64,000 nt of DNA from Flocculibacter collagenilyticus. Its GTDB lineage: Bacteria > Pseudomonadota > Gammaproteobacteria > Enterobacterales > Alteromonadaceae. Shown in pieces: positions 53,736-63,036 of the stretch; within the stretch, counting starts at the first letter, position 1; each line of letters opens with the position of its first letter. The stretch covers positions 2,294,001 to 2,358,000 of the forward strand of contig NZ_CP059888.1 of NCBI RefSeq assembly GCF_016469335.1, given 5' to 3'. Under the pieces are notes generated by a model. That model worked only from the letters and a program-made list of their open reading frames with translations, was not told the origin of the DNA and made no database searches. The translations under genes were made by a program, and so were the position numbers.

Positions 53736-54332
53736 ATGTCAGATAACGCTTCATCAACTTGCCGATGCCCATGGTTAGATACCAGCAAGCCCGATTATGT
53801 TGCGTATCACGACGAAGAATGGGGCGTGCCTATTTATGATGATAATAAGATTTTTGAGTTTTTAACGCTTGAGTCTGCTCAAGCTGGGCTGAGTTGGTAC
53901 ACCATACTTAAAAAACGCGATGGCTACCGCAAAGCCTTTGCTAATTTTGATCCAAACATTGTTAAAACTTTTGACCAAGATAAAGTTGAGTTACTTTTGC
54001 AAGATGCAGGGATTGTTAGAAATAGAAAAAAGATTGAAGCAGCCATCAATAACGCAGCATGCTTTCTAGAGGTTCAAAAAGAGTTTGGATCATTTAGCAA
54101 CTATATTTGGGGCTTCGTTGAACACAAACCCATTGTCACTACCTTTGATGCGTTAGAAGATTTTCCAGCTAAAATCGAAATTTCTGACGCTCTTGCGAAA
54201 GACTTAAAGAAGCGTGGCTTTAAGTTCTTAGGGTCTACAACCGTGTACGCGCATATGCAAGCAATGGGCATGGTAAATGACCATTCGATAAGCTGCTTTC
54301 GACACGAAGAAGTTAAGGCACTAGCAAAATAG
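53736..54332 (+). CDS. tag: DNA-3-methyladenine glycosylase I
   Basis: 198 residues (E. coli 187). Tag family: CPWLDTSKPDYVAYHDEEWG at the N terminus supplies a zinc Cys and His, and MVNDHSISCFRH at the C terminus supplies the second pair. ESAQAGLSWYTILKKRDGYRKAF forms the alkylbase pocket. It removes 3-methyladenine from DNA in base-excision repair. AGGAAG lies 6 bp before the ATG. Confidence 0.95.
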   Translation: MSDNASSTCRCPWLDTSKPDYVAYHDEEWGVPIYDDNKIFEFLTLESAQAGLSWYTILKKRDGYRKAFANFDPNIVKTFDQDKVELLLQDAGIVRNRKKIEAAINNAACFLEVQKEFGSFSNYIWGFVEHKPIVTTFDALEDFPAKIEISDALAKDLKKRGFKFLGSTTVYAHMQAMGMVNDHSISCFRHEEVKALAK

Positions 54333-54409
54333 CTAACTCTTACCAAGCGAATAAACATGGGTTGAATCCAACATTGTTTATAGAAGAAATTGAAAGGTAG
54401 ATAAGAGGT

Positions 54410-54450
54410 AAAAAGTTAGCTGAATAATGAAAGTATTCAACTAACTTTTT
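54410..54450. terminator. Bidirectional terminator between tag and the exporter operon
   Basis: AAAAAGTTAG-C-TGAATA (54410-54426) pairs with TATTCA-A-CTAACTTTTT (54434-54450), with one mismatch in the stem. It can end tag on one strand and the four-gene exporter operon on the other. Confidence 0.8.
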
Positions 54451-54463
54451 ATTTGATAGCGAT

Positions 54464-55687
54464 TTAAAAATAAAACTCTAAACTAAGTTGCACATAATCG
54501 TCTTGTCGTACCATATAAGATACTTCTTTAGGGCTTGAAGGTGATAGTATCCACGCGTCTGCACGCCACTTCCAATTATCACTAATTCTACTTGACGCTT
54601 CAACGAAAAGTGACTGGCTGTCACTGTAGTCTAGATCTTGCACAAATCCGACTAACACTTCTGTACCTTCTGCGTCGTTAAACACAAAGCGTGCGCCTAG
54701 CATGATATCGTTTTGACCCGTTGTAGTCGCATTATCACCTCGCTCGTCATACTGATATTCCATTAACCAGCCAATATCAATAATACTGTCAAACACACCA
54801 ACACGGGTGTATTCAAACCCTCCAGTCATGGCAAAGTAATTATCACCACCCGTTAAGGTATTGCCAACCAAGCTAGTGTTAACATCGCGATAAATACCTT
54901 CAAACTTAAACAACCACGAATCAACTACCGACAGTAAGTCAACGCCTGTCTGCTGCATTTGCGCATAATAAGGGGTGAAAACCAACTCATTATTGACAGT
55001 TTGAAGCAAAAGTTCCGGTTCACGAGCAGTACCGTTAAAATAAGAAAGACCCACTTCCCAATCACCAATAGAGTGACTCCAACGTGCCGCAAAATCGATA
55101 TGTTCTTGTTCGGCACCAGACTCATAAATGGGATCATCTTGCTGAACAGGATAAGGCATACGAAAACGCCCTTCCATGCCACTAAAGGTGCGCTCTCTGA
55201 AGCCAGGTAAAATGAATAAATCTAGCAGTCCCCAATCTTTAACAAGGGTAAGATTAATCATTGGCTGACCTAATTTGTCCTCACCATCTATCGCTTCAAC
55301 TGCGTCTGTTTGATTGATAATATCCACCAAGTGTTGTGATTCGGTTTGCCCCCAAAACACAGCACCGATACCGGTGCGCAGCTCCCAACCTTCACCAACA
55401 TGTAGCCACATTAACTCCCTTATATCACCATGACTACGCTCATCATCCTGTTCATCCCAGCGATAAAATGGTTTAAACGTGATGCTGTCATTTTCGTTAT
55501 TCCAGCTGTGATAAATTTCTGGTTCAAACACAACTGATCCATGATTCTGAGACTGTTGCGGATACAATCCTTCATGTAAGAAATAACGGTATTCAGTAGA
55601 AATTTGCCCATTAAACTGAGTATCGGCAACGGCAGAAAATGCCGTTGCTGACAGCACAGCCGAGGCTATAGCTGTATACTTGATCAT
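54464..55687 (-). CDS. Outer-membrane beta-barrel protein of the RND exporter operon
   Basis: 407 residues. Signal peptide ending FSAVADTQ (about 22). The mature protein is a series of alternating amphipathic beta strands (for example DWEVGLSYFNG, WKWRADAWILS) and ends LSLEFYF with a terminal Phe, the classic outer-membrane insertion signal for the BAM complex. The exact family is not clear to me; it looks DUF1302/porin-like. Its start overlaps the LolA-like gene by 4 bp. It is the outer-membrane part of the exporter unit. Confidence 0.8.
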   Translation of the reverse strand: MIKYTAIASAVLSATAFSAVADTQFNGQISTEYRYFLHEGLYPQQSQNHGSVVFEPEIYHSWNNENDSITFKPFYRWDEQDDERSHGDIRELMWLHVGEGWELRTGIGAVFWGQTESQHLVDIINQTDAVEAIDGEDKLGQPMINLTLVKDWGLLDLFILPGFRERTFSGMEGRFRMPYPVQQDDPIYESGAEQEHIDFAARWSHSIGDWEVGLSYFNGTAREPELLLQTVNNELVFTPYYAQMQQTGVDLLSVVDSWLFKFEGIYRDVNTSLVGNTLTGGDNYFAMTGGFEYTRVGVFDSIIDIGWLMEYQYDERGDNATTTGQNDIMLGARFVFNDAEGTEVLVGFVQDLDYSDSQSLFVEASSRISDNWKWRADAWILSPSSPKEVSYMVRQDDYVQLSLEFYF

Positions 55688-56493
55688 TTTGCTCGCTTCA
55701 ACGTCGCTTTATTAAAGTCTTTATCGTCTAAACCCGTTTTAAACTGAAGGTTTTTAGTTAGATAAACCGTGCTTTTTCCACTCTGATTATTGGTCATAGT
55801 CATTTTCAATGGACGCCAATACTTATCAAGATAAAGCTGGTAATCATCAAAAGATAACGTTTTTAATAGCGTATTTTTTCTATCGTAAAATTCAATGCGT
55901 TGTGCACGATAGTGGTCTTTTCCAATCCATGAAACTATCTTGCTGTAACCTGAATATTTATCAACAGGATCGCTTTCAACCACATACGTGTCCAATCCGT
56001 TAATTTTTTCGTCTCTTAAATATTTATAGGTATATTTCTCAACTTCAAATGAGCTTAAATCTTCAAAAGCAAATTCACTTCCCATAAAAGGGCCTGATTT
56101 ATTGCGAGAAGAAATACGCTTAACACGCTTTAATGCGGGTAAATACATCCATTGCTCGTCAGGCTCTAAGGCGTGTGAAAAGCTTAAAAATGCCGTTCCT
56201 TTTACATCTCTGGGCTGGTCGAATATTGTCAGCGCTTTATCACCGTCATTTGCAACTTCAAGCGACTTAATACGCATTTTTCGTACTGTTTCGTCACCTT
56301 GTGCATTACGTAGAATCATTTCAGATTCAGCAATTGAATCTCCCCAGCCAATGTCTCGAGCTTTACGCTCTTTTGCAATCGCTAAGCCCTTTTCTTCTGC
56401 GGTTTCTGCATAACTGGGTAAAGCTATAGTAATTGTGCTCAGTGCCATTGCACCCATTAATGCAGCACTAGGCAACGCTTTCATAAACTTCAT
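55684..56493 (-). CDS. LolA-like outer-membrane lipoprotein-sorting domain protein
   Basis: 269 residues. Signal peptide ending ALPSYAETA (about 29). The mature part matches the LolA-like family: EQWMYLPALKRVKRISSRNKSGPFMGSEFAFEDLS and TYVVESDPVDKYSGYSKIVSWI. This fold is a half-barrel that carries a lipid chain through the periplasm. It lies between the RND pump gene (26-bp overlap) and the outer-membrane barrel gene (4-bp overlap), which suggests that it carries the pump cargo across the periplasm. Confidence 0.85.
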   Translation of the reverse strand: MKFMKALPSAALMGAMALSTITIALPSYAETAEEKGLAIAKERKARDIGWGDSIAESEMILRNAQGDETVRKMRIKSLEVANDGDKALTIFDQPRDVKGTAFLSFSHALEPDEQWMYLPALKRVKRISSRNKSGPFMGSEFAFEDLSSFEVEKYTYKYLRDEKINGLDTYVVESDPVDKYSGYSKIVSWIGKDHYRAQRIEFYDRKNTLLKTLSFDDYQLYLDKYWRPLKMTMTNNQSGKSTVYLTKNLQFKTGLDDKDFNKATLKRAK

Positions 56494-58810
56494 TCTTTTT
56501 CCTCTGCTTACTTTGTTTTTTATCTAATAGCATTAAGAACGCTGGTAAAAATAGAAAATCAACTACCAGTGCTGCCACTATAATTATTGCTGTTAACAGC
56601 CCCATATCTGAGTTTAGCTTAAATGCAGACATGGCTAATATCATAAAACCAACGGTAAGGACTAATGTAGTAATCCAAAGTGCGCGCCCTACGCTTGCAA
56701 ATGCATACCTAATGCCTTCTTCAGCTGTTTTACCTTCAACTCGAGCGTAACGATACTTACTTAAAAAGTGAACCGTATCATCCACAATAATCCCAAGCGC
56801 CATGCTTAATACAACCGACAAGCCCATATTTATCTGCCCCGAGTAAATGCCCCAGATACCAAAGCCGATACCAGCAGGTAGTAAATTTGGAATTAAGCTA
56901 ATGGCTCCCATTCGCCAAGAACGGAGTGCAAAAACTAATAGCCCAGAGATCAATACAAGCGCGAATAACGTTCCTTTCAGCATGCTTGACATATTTGCTT
57001 CACCAATATGAGCAAACATCAAATTTGGACTTGCTGCAGTCATTTTTATACTTGGTGCATTATCTTCAAACCACTTGAAAGCTCTGCGTTCAAATTCTGT
57101 AAACTCTTTACTTCCTTGATTCTGCATTGTTACTGTTAAGCGTGTTGCTGACTTATCAATATTAATCTGGTTATTTAAATCTAAACCATAAGGCAACGAC
57201 ATTTCGTACAGTAGTAAATACTGCGCCGCCAATTCTTGCTCTTGAGGTAACCGATGATATGTCTGATCATCACCGTGCATATTTTTATTTAATCGTTTAA
57301 ATGTATCACTGATGGTGCTCACGTGGTCTACTTCAGGTTGCGTACGTAACCATTCGCTAAAGCCGTCAACTGTCTTTAAGAATGCAGGGCGATTTAGACC
57401 AGACGCATCACCACTATACAATGCAAAATCAACCGTAGACATACCACTGATGTTATTCTGCTGGAAGTCGGTTGACTGCCTAAACGCTGTACTTTCATCA
57501 AAGTACTCTGTCGCAATATCGTTGATCTGATTATTGAAGGTAAAACTAATTGTGATCACCATCACTACAATTGAAATAGGCAATAAGCGTTTGTGATTAT
57601 TAATTACCCAATTACCAAAGCGTTCAAAGTTATCTGCTTTAGTTTGCACGCGTGTTTTTGTGCGCATTGGTAATACTTTTAATAGCGCAGGCAGTAAGGT
57701 AACTGAAAACACAAAGGCGAGCATAACACCCAGAGCCGTTAAATTACCTAAATCGGCAAGTACTGGTACATTGGCAAAATTTAAGGTTAAAAAGCCAATA
57801 GATGTAGTCGCACTGGTAATAAAGATAGGCATTAAATTTAGCTGCATACTGTAACGTAATGCTTCATCTTTGGATTTACCTTGGCGCAGCGCATAAAGCA
57901 TTGAAGAAATGACATGCACACAGTCTGCCACTGCAAGTGTCATCACCATGGTTGGTACGTTAACCGTTGCAGTACTTAGGAAATATCCCATCCAACCTGA
58001 TATTCCCATGGTAGAAACAATAGTACCGATGATGACGATAACGGTTGATAGTGTTCCCGTAAATGAACGTAGCAATATCCACAAAATAACAATAATGGCA
58101 AGAAACATTAGTGGAACGAGTGTTGATGAATCCTTCTTTGCTTCGGTGGCAAAGGAGTTATTCATAAAGACAATACCGGTATGATAAAACGCATGGCCTG
58201 GATATTTTTCTGCGTAACCATCAGTTAACTCTGTTAAGTAAGCCGAAATATCCGTTACTGCTTTGGTTGCATCTTCTGCACCATCTGCAGTACCAGCATC
58301 AGGTAATTGTACAGTCACATTGATGACTGCCACATGGCCTTTTTCTGACACCATTCTATGAAGAAGGTTAGGCTCAGATAACGCTACCGCTTTTACCCTC
58401 TCAATACTTTCATCATCCAACATCTCTGACTCAAGAATTAAGTCTTCAACAATTAAGTCGTCGTCTTCTGCCCATGTGTGTTGATAATTTGCGATTGAAT
58501 CGACTCGCGATGAATGTGGCGTTTGCCATGCGTCATCTGTCATCTCTTTAATCATGGTTAGGGTTTCTTTATTAAAAATATTGCCAGACTTTTGTTCAAT
58601 AACAATGCTAGCATTTTCATTTTTATTAAATATGCGCTGCATTTGCTCAAATGCCATTAGCTGCGGATTTTCTTCCCCAAAAAATATTTTATAATCTCCG
58701 CGGAAATACAGCTGACCACCACCGTACCCGGCAGCCATGATGAAGATAATCCCAAGCAACAACGTTACCCAAGGTCGAAGCAAAATTGCATCTAACCAGA
58801 ACCTTTTCAT
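56468..58810 (-). CDS. MMPL-type RND superfamily exporter
   Basis: 780 residues from the ATG at 58810, which has GGA a few bases upstream; the frame opens at 58825. Twelve membrane segments in two halves, each with a large periplasmic domain. Proton-relay Asp residues are in VADCVHVISSMLYAL (TM4) and LGIIVDDTVHFLSKYR (TM10). The MMPL group moves lipids and hydrophobic compounds (for example HpnN and MmpL) rather than drugs. The LolA-like protein and barrel downstream fit export of a lipid-like cargo; the cargo is unknown. Confidence 0.88.
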   Translation of the reverse strand: MKRFWLDAILLRPWVTLLLGIIFIMAAGYGGGQLYFRGDYKIFFGEENPQLMAFEQMQRIFNKNENASIVIEQKSGNIFNKETLTMIKEMTDDAWQTPHSSRVDSIANYQHTWAEDDDLIVEDLILESEMLDDESIERVKAVALSEPNLLHRMVSEKGHVAVINVTVQLPDAGTADGAEDATKAVTDISAYLTELTDGYAEKYPGHAFYHTGIVFMNNSFATEAKKDSSTLVPLMFLAIIVILWILLRSFTGTLSTVIVIIGTIVSTMGISGWMGYFLSTATVNVPTMVMTLAVADCVHVISSMLYALRQGKSKDEALRYSMQLNLMPIFITSATTSIGFLTLNFANVPVLADLGNLTALGVMLAFVFSVTLLPALLKVLPMRTKTRVQTKADNFERFGNWVINNHKRLLPISIVVMVITISFTFNNQINDIATEYFDESTAFRQSTDFQQNNISGMSTVDFALYSGDASGLNRPAFLKTVDGFSEWLRTQPEVDHVSTISDTFKRLNKNMHGDDQTYHRLPQEQELAAQYLLLYEMSLPYGLDLNNQINIDKSATRLTVTMQNQGSKEFTEFERRAFKWFEDNAPSIKMTAASPNLMFAHIGEANMSSMLKGTLFALVLISGLLVFALRSWRMGAISLIPNLLPAGIGFGIWGIYSGQINMGLSVVLSMALGIIVDDTVHFLSKYRYARVEGKTAEEGIRYAFASVGRALWITTLVLTVGFMILAMSAFKLNSDMGLLTAIIIVAALVVDFLFLPAFLMLLDKKQSKQRKKNEVYESVA

Positions 58811-58826
58811 GATTCCATCCCACATT

Positions 58827-58843
58827 AATGACGAATCGTCATT
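58827..58843. promoter_or_regulatory. Predicted TetR operator upstream of the exporter genes
   Basis: AATGACGAATCGTCATT is a perfect 17-bp palindrome (8-bp arms around one central base) between the tetR stop (58870) and the exporter start (58810). Its core, TGACGAATCGTCA, recurs in front of tetR at 59713-59725 and 59731-59743 with one or two changes. Confidence 0.65.
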
Positions 58844-58869
58844 TTAAGTTAAAATTTTTACAGCACTAA

Positions 58870-59646
58870 CTACCTACTTAGTGCTGCAACCTCTTCTGCG
58901 AATACTTCGTCTTTAATACGTTGCCAAGTATTCAAATAGTCCCATTCGCTTGATAAAGGACGCCATCCCATACCATCCATCAACAAACTTAGGTTATGTA
59001 ATATAGCCATATCATGATCTAACGTGCGAAGCGTTTCAGTTTCATTCGCCACCATTAATAGTGCATTACTACCAAAAGACATTGCCCAATTAGCAAAATT
59101 ATAGCTGTTAAAGCCCATTCCCATAGAAATATTTAGCTCTTTCTTTTCAACGGCTTCTTTAAAGCTACCTTCGCAAAACTGCGCCATTTCTTTCTCAAGT
59201 AACTCTTGCTGCTTTAAATGATGTTCACTCGCTTTTTCACGAACCGCAGGTGTTTTTGCAGTAAGAATGCAAAAAAACAGCGTTGGATGAGTAATACTGT
59301 GCAGCCGATAAGCATAATGAACCGCTAAACTGCGCTCACGACTACTACCTTCAAATGCCAATGTTTTTTTGCATAACTGCAAAGAAAGCTTCAAACCTTT
59401 GATGCACAGTGCACACAGCAAATCTTCTTTGCTATTAAAGTGATTGTAAACCGTACCTTTTGAGTAATCGCATGCTGCAACAAGTTTATCCATTGTTAAA
59501 CCAGCAAACCCTTCGCGTTCCATAACAGCTTCAGCAATTTTGAGCAATTCCTGTTCACGATCAGCAATCGTCTGTTGACGTTTGCTTGTTAACTTTCCTA
59601 TCAGACATTTTTCGTCTTGGTTTTTTTCTCGCTTACAGAAGTTCAT
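58870..59646 (-). CDS. TetR family regulator of the RND exporter operon
   Basis: 258 residues. TetR helix-turn-helix near the N terminus (about 45-70, LTMDKLVAACDYSKGTVYNHFNSKEDLL). An unusually long ligand-binding half with several Cys (CALC, CILTAK). The first about 25 residues are polar and may be a non-homologous tail. It lies directly upstream of the exporter genes on the same strand. Three matching palindromes around it (58827, 59713, 59731) suggest that it represses itself and the operon until a hydrophobic ligand binds. Confidence 0.87.
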   Translation of the reverse strand: MNFCKREKNQDEKCLIGKLTSKRQQTIADREQELLKIAEAVMEREGFAGLTMDKLVAACDYSKGTVYNHFNSKEDLLCALCIKGLKLSLQLCKKTLAFEGSSRERSLAVHYAYRLHSITHPTLFFCILTAKTPAVREKASEHHLKQQELLEKEMAQFCEGSFKEAVEKKELNISMGMGFNSYNFANWAMSFGSNALLMVANETETLRTLDHDMAILHNLSLLMDGMGWRPLSSEWDYLNTWQRIKDEVFAEEVAALSR

Positions 59647-59712
59647 TCCACTTGTTTCATCAATCTAAACACTTGCCACATTATTGCCTACTTATGGCTA
59701 CTAATCAAAATA

Positions 59713-59743
59713 TGACTAATCGTCAAAGTTTGACGCTTCGTCA
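59713..59743. promoter_or_regulatory. Predicted double TetR operator upstream of tetR
   Basis: Two copies of the palindrome seen at 58827: TGACTAATCGTCA (59713-59725) and TGACGCTTCGTCA (59731-59743), 18 bp apart centre to centre, on the same face of the helix within about two turns. Between them CGTCAAAGTTTGACG (59721-59735) is itself a perfect palindrome. They overlap the likely promoter of tetR. Confidence 0.62.
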
Positions 59744-59921
59744 TTTTAGTTATTAAAAAACATTTTTCAATAGCTAGGCCAAAAAAAGTGCATAAGTTTT
59801 GTCCAACCAACTTACTGGTACTTAGGAGTGATTTGCATTGTTTAGCCTAAATCTGTCTGTTAAAATTGCGCGCGCTTATCAAACAAATCTCTATAATGAC
59901 TACCCTACAGGAAATATAGCA

Positions 59922-61025
59922 ATGAGTCTTAGTGATAAAGTGTTAGCCGTTAATGATAATCTTCCTATTCGTACCGACCTACCTGTACATAGCGGCAAAG
60001 TTCGCTCTGTATATTGGTTAACCGATGCCGATAGCCGTCGTTTAATAAAAGAAAAAAATTATGACGTGTCGGAAGATTCACCACTGGCAATTATGGTGAT
60101 CAGTGACCGTATTTCGGCTTTTGATTGTATTTGGCAAGGCGAAGGCGGTTTAAATGGCGTACCTGGCAAAGGCGCTTCGTTAAACGCCATTTCAAATCAT
60201 TGGTTTAAACTATTCCGTGAACAAGGCTTAGCCGACAGCCATATCCTTGATATTCCCCACCCTTTTGTTTGGATTGTACAAAAAGCAAAACCCGTAATGA
60301 TTGAGGCAATATGCCGACAATACATTACAGGTTCAATGTGGCGAGCGTACACCAAAGGAGAGCGTGACTTTTGTGGTATACAATTACCTGAAGGACTTGA
60401 AAAAGATAGCAAGTTGCCAGAGTTATTAATTACTCCATCTACAAAAGGCATTTTAACAGGTATTCCAGGTGTACCAGAAGCGGATGATGTAAACATCACG
60501 CGCCAAAATATTGAAGATAACTACGAAGCGTTTAACTTCAAACAAAAATCAGACATCAACCTTTATGAAAAGTTACTTCAGGAAGGCTTCGATGTGATTA
60601 GTAACGCACTCGCCAGCATCGATCAAATTTTCGTAGATACTAAGTTTGAATTTGGCTATGTAAAAGACGCGCAAGGTAACGACAAACTTATTTACATGGA
60701 TGAAGTGGGCACGCCAGATTCATCACGTATTTGGGATGGCCCAGCCTACCGCGATGGCAAAGTAGTTGAAAACTCTAAGGAAGGTTTCCGCCAAATGCTA
60801 CTTAACCACTTCCCAGATCCAGATATTTTGTTGAACAAAAATCGCATGGATGAGCGTTTAGCACTGGCTAGAGATAACGAGTTACCTCAAGAAGTGCTGA
60901 TGGAAGTGTCAAAAACATATATGGACATCGCAGAAAAAATTACAGGTGAAAAAATTCAACTGTCTGAAAATCCAAAAGCTGAGATTATCGAAATTTTAGC
61001 GGACCAATACGGTTTAGTAGATTAA
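59922..61025 (+). CDS. purC: Phosphoribosylaminoimidazole-succinocarboxamide synthase
   Basis: 367 residues from the ATG at 59922, with AGGA about 9 bp upstream. A longer frame from a TTG at 59838 adds 28 residues that read as leader sequence. The long SAICAR synthetase form (about 365 residues, as in Vibrio and Shewanella) rather than the 237-residue E. coli form. Markers are [45 protein letters not shown] and [13 protein letters not shown]. It joins aspartate to CAIR with ATP in purine synthesis. No PurR box was found upstream. Confidence 0.95.
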   Translation: MSLSDKVLAVNDNLPIRTDLPVHSGKVRSVYWLTDADSRRLIKEKNYDVSEDSPLAIMVISDRISAFDCIWQGEGGLNGVPGKGASLNAISNHWFKLFREQGLADSHILDIPHPFVWIVQKAKPVMIEAICRQYITGSMWRAYTKGERDFCGIQLPEGLEKDSKLPELLITPSTKGILTGIPGVPEADDVNITRQNIEDNYEAFNFKQKSDINLYEKLLQEGFDVISNALASIDQIFVDTKFEFGYVKDAQGNDKLIYMDEVGTPDSSRIWDGPAYRDGKVVENSKEGFRQMLLNHFPDPDILLNKNRMDERLALARDNELPQEVLMEVSKTYMDIAEKITGEKIQLSENPKAEIIEILADQYGLVD

Positions 61026-61035
61026 CAATTAATCC

Positions 61036-61069
61036 GCTCGTAAAAACGATAGTCATCGTTTTTACGAGC
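61036..61069. terminator. Hairpin after purC
   Basis: The 15-bp stem GCTCGTAAAAACGAT (61036-61050) with ATCGTTTTTACGAGC (61055-61069) and an AGTC loop starts 10 bp past the purC stop. A T tract after it is missing, so it may be a terminator within the stem's own T run or an RNA-stability hairpin. Confidence 0.65.
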
Positions 61070-61093
61070 AATCAAGCTAACACTAGTTAATCA

Positions 61094-61192
61094 TTAATAA
61101 TTTGCACAATGGTGATTTATCTCTCTAGTATGATTCAACTCTTCTTCAGTGTTAAAAGAAACCCAATCCGCAAAAAGAAAAACATAAAGCAT
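61094..61192 (-). CDS. Possible 32-residue small protein
   Basis: ATG at 61192 to TAA at 61094 on the minus strand. The product MLYVFLFADWVSFNTEEELN continues HTREINHHCANY: a short hydrophobic start and a polar, acidic/His-rich second half, a composition more like a protein than chance. TATAAT on the minus strand at 61241-61246 could give a transcript with a leader of about 40 nt; a good -35 is missing and the ribosome site is weak. It would end near the purC hairpin, which could terminate it. Confidence 0.3.
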   Translation of the reverse strand: MLYVFLFADWVSFNTEEELNHTREINHHCANY

Positions 61193-61317
61193 TCATTTAA
61201 TTCATCCGCATCATCCGAACGGCTGGCACCAAAAAGTAAAATTATAGCTTCTCTATCAGCTTAATTTAGCAGTACAATCTCAAACCATATATATCAAAAT
61301 TACTAGAAATAATATTC

Positions 61318-62124
61318 ATGAAAGTCATTTCCTTCAATATTAACGGGCTACGTGCTCGACTACACCAGTTAAAAGCCGTTATTGATAAACATCAACCCGA
61401 CGTCATCGGCTTACAAGAAATTAAAGTGCACGATGAGATGTTCCCTTTAGAAGACGTGGAAGCCATGGGTTATCACGTTTATTTCCATGGCCAAAAAGCA
61501 CATTACGGTGTAGCCATGCTGTGTAAAAAAGAGCCATTAGCAGTGCAGCGAGGTTTTGCAACCGACACGGAAGAGTCGCAGCGCCGTATGATTATGGTGA
61601 CTTATGAAGATGATAATGGCAAACCAGTAAGAATATTAAATGGCTACTTCCCGCAAGGGGAAAATATCAGCCATGAAACCAAATTCCCATATAAACGACA
61701 GTTTTATGCTGATTTAATGCAGCACTTGAATGACAACCACACCAACGATGAAAGTCTAATTGTTATGGGCGACATTAATATATCCCCTATCGATTTAGAC
61801 ATTGGTATAGGTGAAGTAAACCGTAAGCGCTGGCTAAAAACAGGAAAGTGTAGCTTTCAGCCTGAAGAGAGACAATGGCTTGCCACATTAATGGATTGGG
61901 GCTTTAAAGATACGTTTAGAGAAACTCACCCAAATGTGAACGACAAATTTTCGTGGTTCGATTACCGCTCAAAAGGCTTTGATGACAACCGAGGCTTACG
62001 TATAGACGTTATTTTGGCAACCCCATCACTTGCCGCACAATGTAACGATGTAGGTATTGATTACGAATTACGCGGTATTGAAAAACCATCTGATCACGCC
62101 CCAATTTGGGCAACATTTGGGTAA
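61318..62124 (+). CDS. xthA: Exonuclease III
   Basis: 268 residues, exactly the E. coli length. AP endonuclease/exonuclease fold. Metal and catalytic residues are visible: Asn7 in [11 protein letters not shown], Glu34 in IGLQEIKV, Asp/Asn in [14 protein letters not shown], the W-containing [23 protein letters not shown] block, and the active-site His in PSDHAPIW. It cleaves DNA at abasic sites and removes 3' blocks. Stands alone, 290 bp after purC. Confidence 0.96.
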   Translation: MKVISFNINGLRARLHQLKAVIDKHQPDVIGLQEIKVHDEMFPLEDVEAMGYHVYFHGQKAHYGVAMLCKKEPLAVQRGFATDTEESQRRMIMVTYEDDNGKPVRILNGYFPQGENISHETKFPYKRQFYADLMQHLNDNHTNDESLIVMGDINISPIDLDIGIGEVNRKRWLKTGKCSFQPEERQWLATLMDWGFKDTFRETHPNVNDKFSWFDYRSKGFDDNRGLRIDVILATPSLAAQCNDVGIDYELRGIEKPSDHAPIWATFG

Positions 62125-62167
62125 AAGCTATCAGGGGGGCGTTTAGTTGTCCCCCTAAAATGCTGAT

Positions 62168-62897
62168 TCAAGGCTTGTTGCTGGCAGAAACACTAACAAT
62201 CTTCCAAGACCCATTCTGTTTTGACCAAACTTGGGCACCACCACCCGCGCTATTAACAATCCTTCCATCGTGCAACTTCATGGATTGAATATATTCATTG
62301 ACTAGGGCGTGTTGACCTTTCGAGGTCATTTTTGCAGCAGTTTGTTTGTCATTTATACAAGACAGAGCAGGTAAAGTGTGGTTATTCCACACGCAACTGC
62401 GATAACGCAGTATAAATGGCAAACAAGCGCTGCCTTTGGGTTCATCTAAACGTTTCTTGCTCTTTGTTGTGACGCGCTTACCTGGAATAACCAAGCGACA
62501 CTTGTCACGCCGCGATCAAAAAACGTTTAGATTGAACAAAATTCGACCTAGAAAGGTCAACACGCCCTAATATGGCTGTATTTTGATCTATGACAGATAT
62601 TTTCACATTAGTAAATTTGAGAAGCGTGACTTCCTTTATAGATGAGAAGCCATTATTGATTATTGGCGATAAGTCTTCGATAGAGTTCCAGTTTGTTCCA
62701 TCACTGTTTAAGCCAACAAATTTGTGAGTATTGAAGTGTTCAAAGTAATGCGTTGCATCCAAGTCCTTAGATGCTTGAACAAGGCTTTGAAATGAAGCTA
62801 GCACCTCTTTTTTGATTTCTGTGTTATCTGAATTGGCGTGGGTGAGAAGTGAAAATAAAAGAGCACACAAGCTAATTATAAATTTGAGTTTTAACAA
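62168..62897 (-). pseudogene. SnoaL/NTF2-like secreted protein gene broken by a MITE
   Basis: The 5' part (62897 to 62570) encodes a signal peptide from a TTG start with AAGGAA just upstream (62897; product begins LLKLKFIISLCALLFSLLTHANS), then a SnoaL/NTF2-like fold (ASFQSLVQASKDLDATHYFEHF). The 3' part (62302 to 62168) encodes the rest, from VNEYIQSMKLHDGRIVN to GSWKIVSVSASNKP. The MITE at 62305-62567 separates them. Removing it with one TA copy joins DQNTAIL to VNEYIQ in frame. As it stands, translation runs into the MITE and stops, so the fold is incomplete. The family is periplasmic; role unknown. Confidence 0.87.
62305..62567. mobile_element. MITE with 25-bp inverted ends and TA duplication
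   Basis: A 263-bp non-coding element. The ends are near-perfect inverted repeats: GGGCGTGTTGACCTTTCGAG at 62305 against its complement ending at 62567, with 17 bp exact, then one mismatch and further matches to about 25 bp. It is flanked by TA on both sides (62303-62304 and 62568-62569), a target duplication typical of IS630/Tc1-type and some IS5-type transposases. It has no intact transposase and must be moved in trans. Removing it restores the host frame, which fixes the boundaries. Confidence 0.9.
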
Positions 62898-63036
62898 ATA
62901 AATTTCCTTTTCATGTGATATATAGCCGATAACTGCAGCAGACCTGTTGTTAATGACGTTGTGCAATGATGGCAGAGCCATTAAGAAATCAGTTAAAGTA
63001 ATTCCTTCCTATTGACGAGTAAGTCGTTCATATGTG

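Noticed and set aside
59838-59921. N-terminal extension of PurC from TTG
   Set aside because: It adds 28 residues that do not belong to the family; the ATG at 59922 has AGGA at a normal distance and gives the usual 367-residue length.
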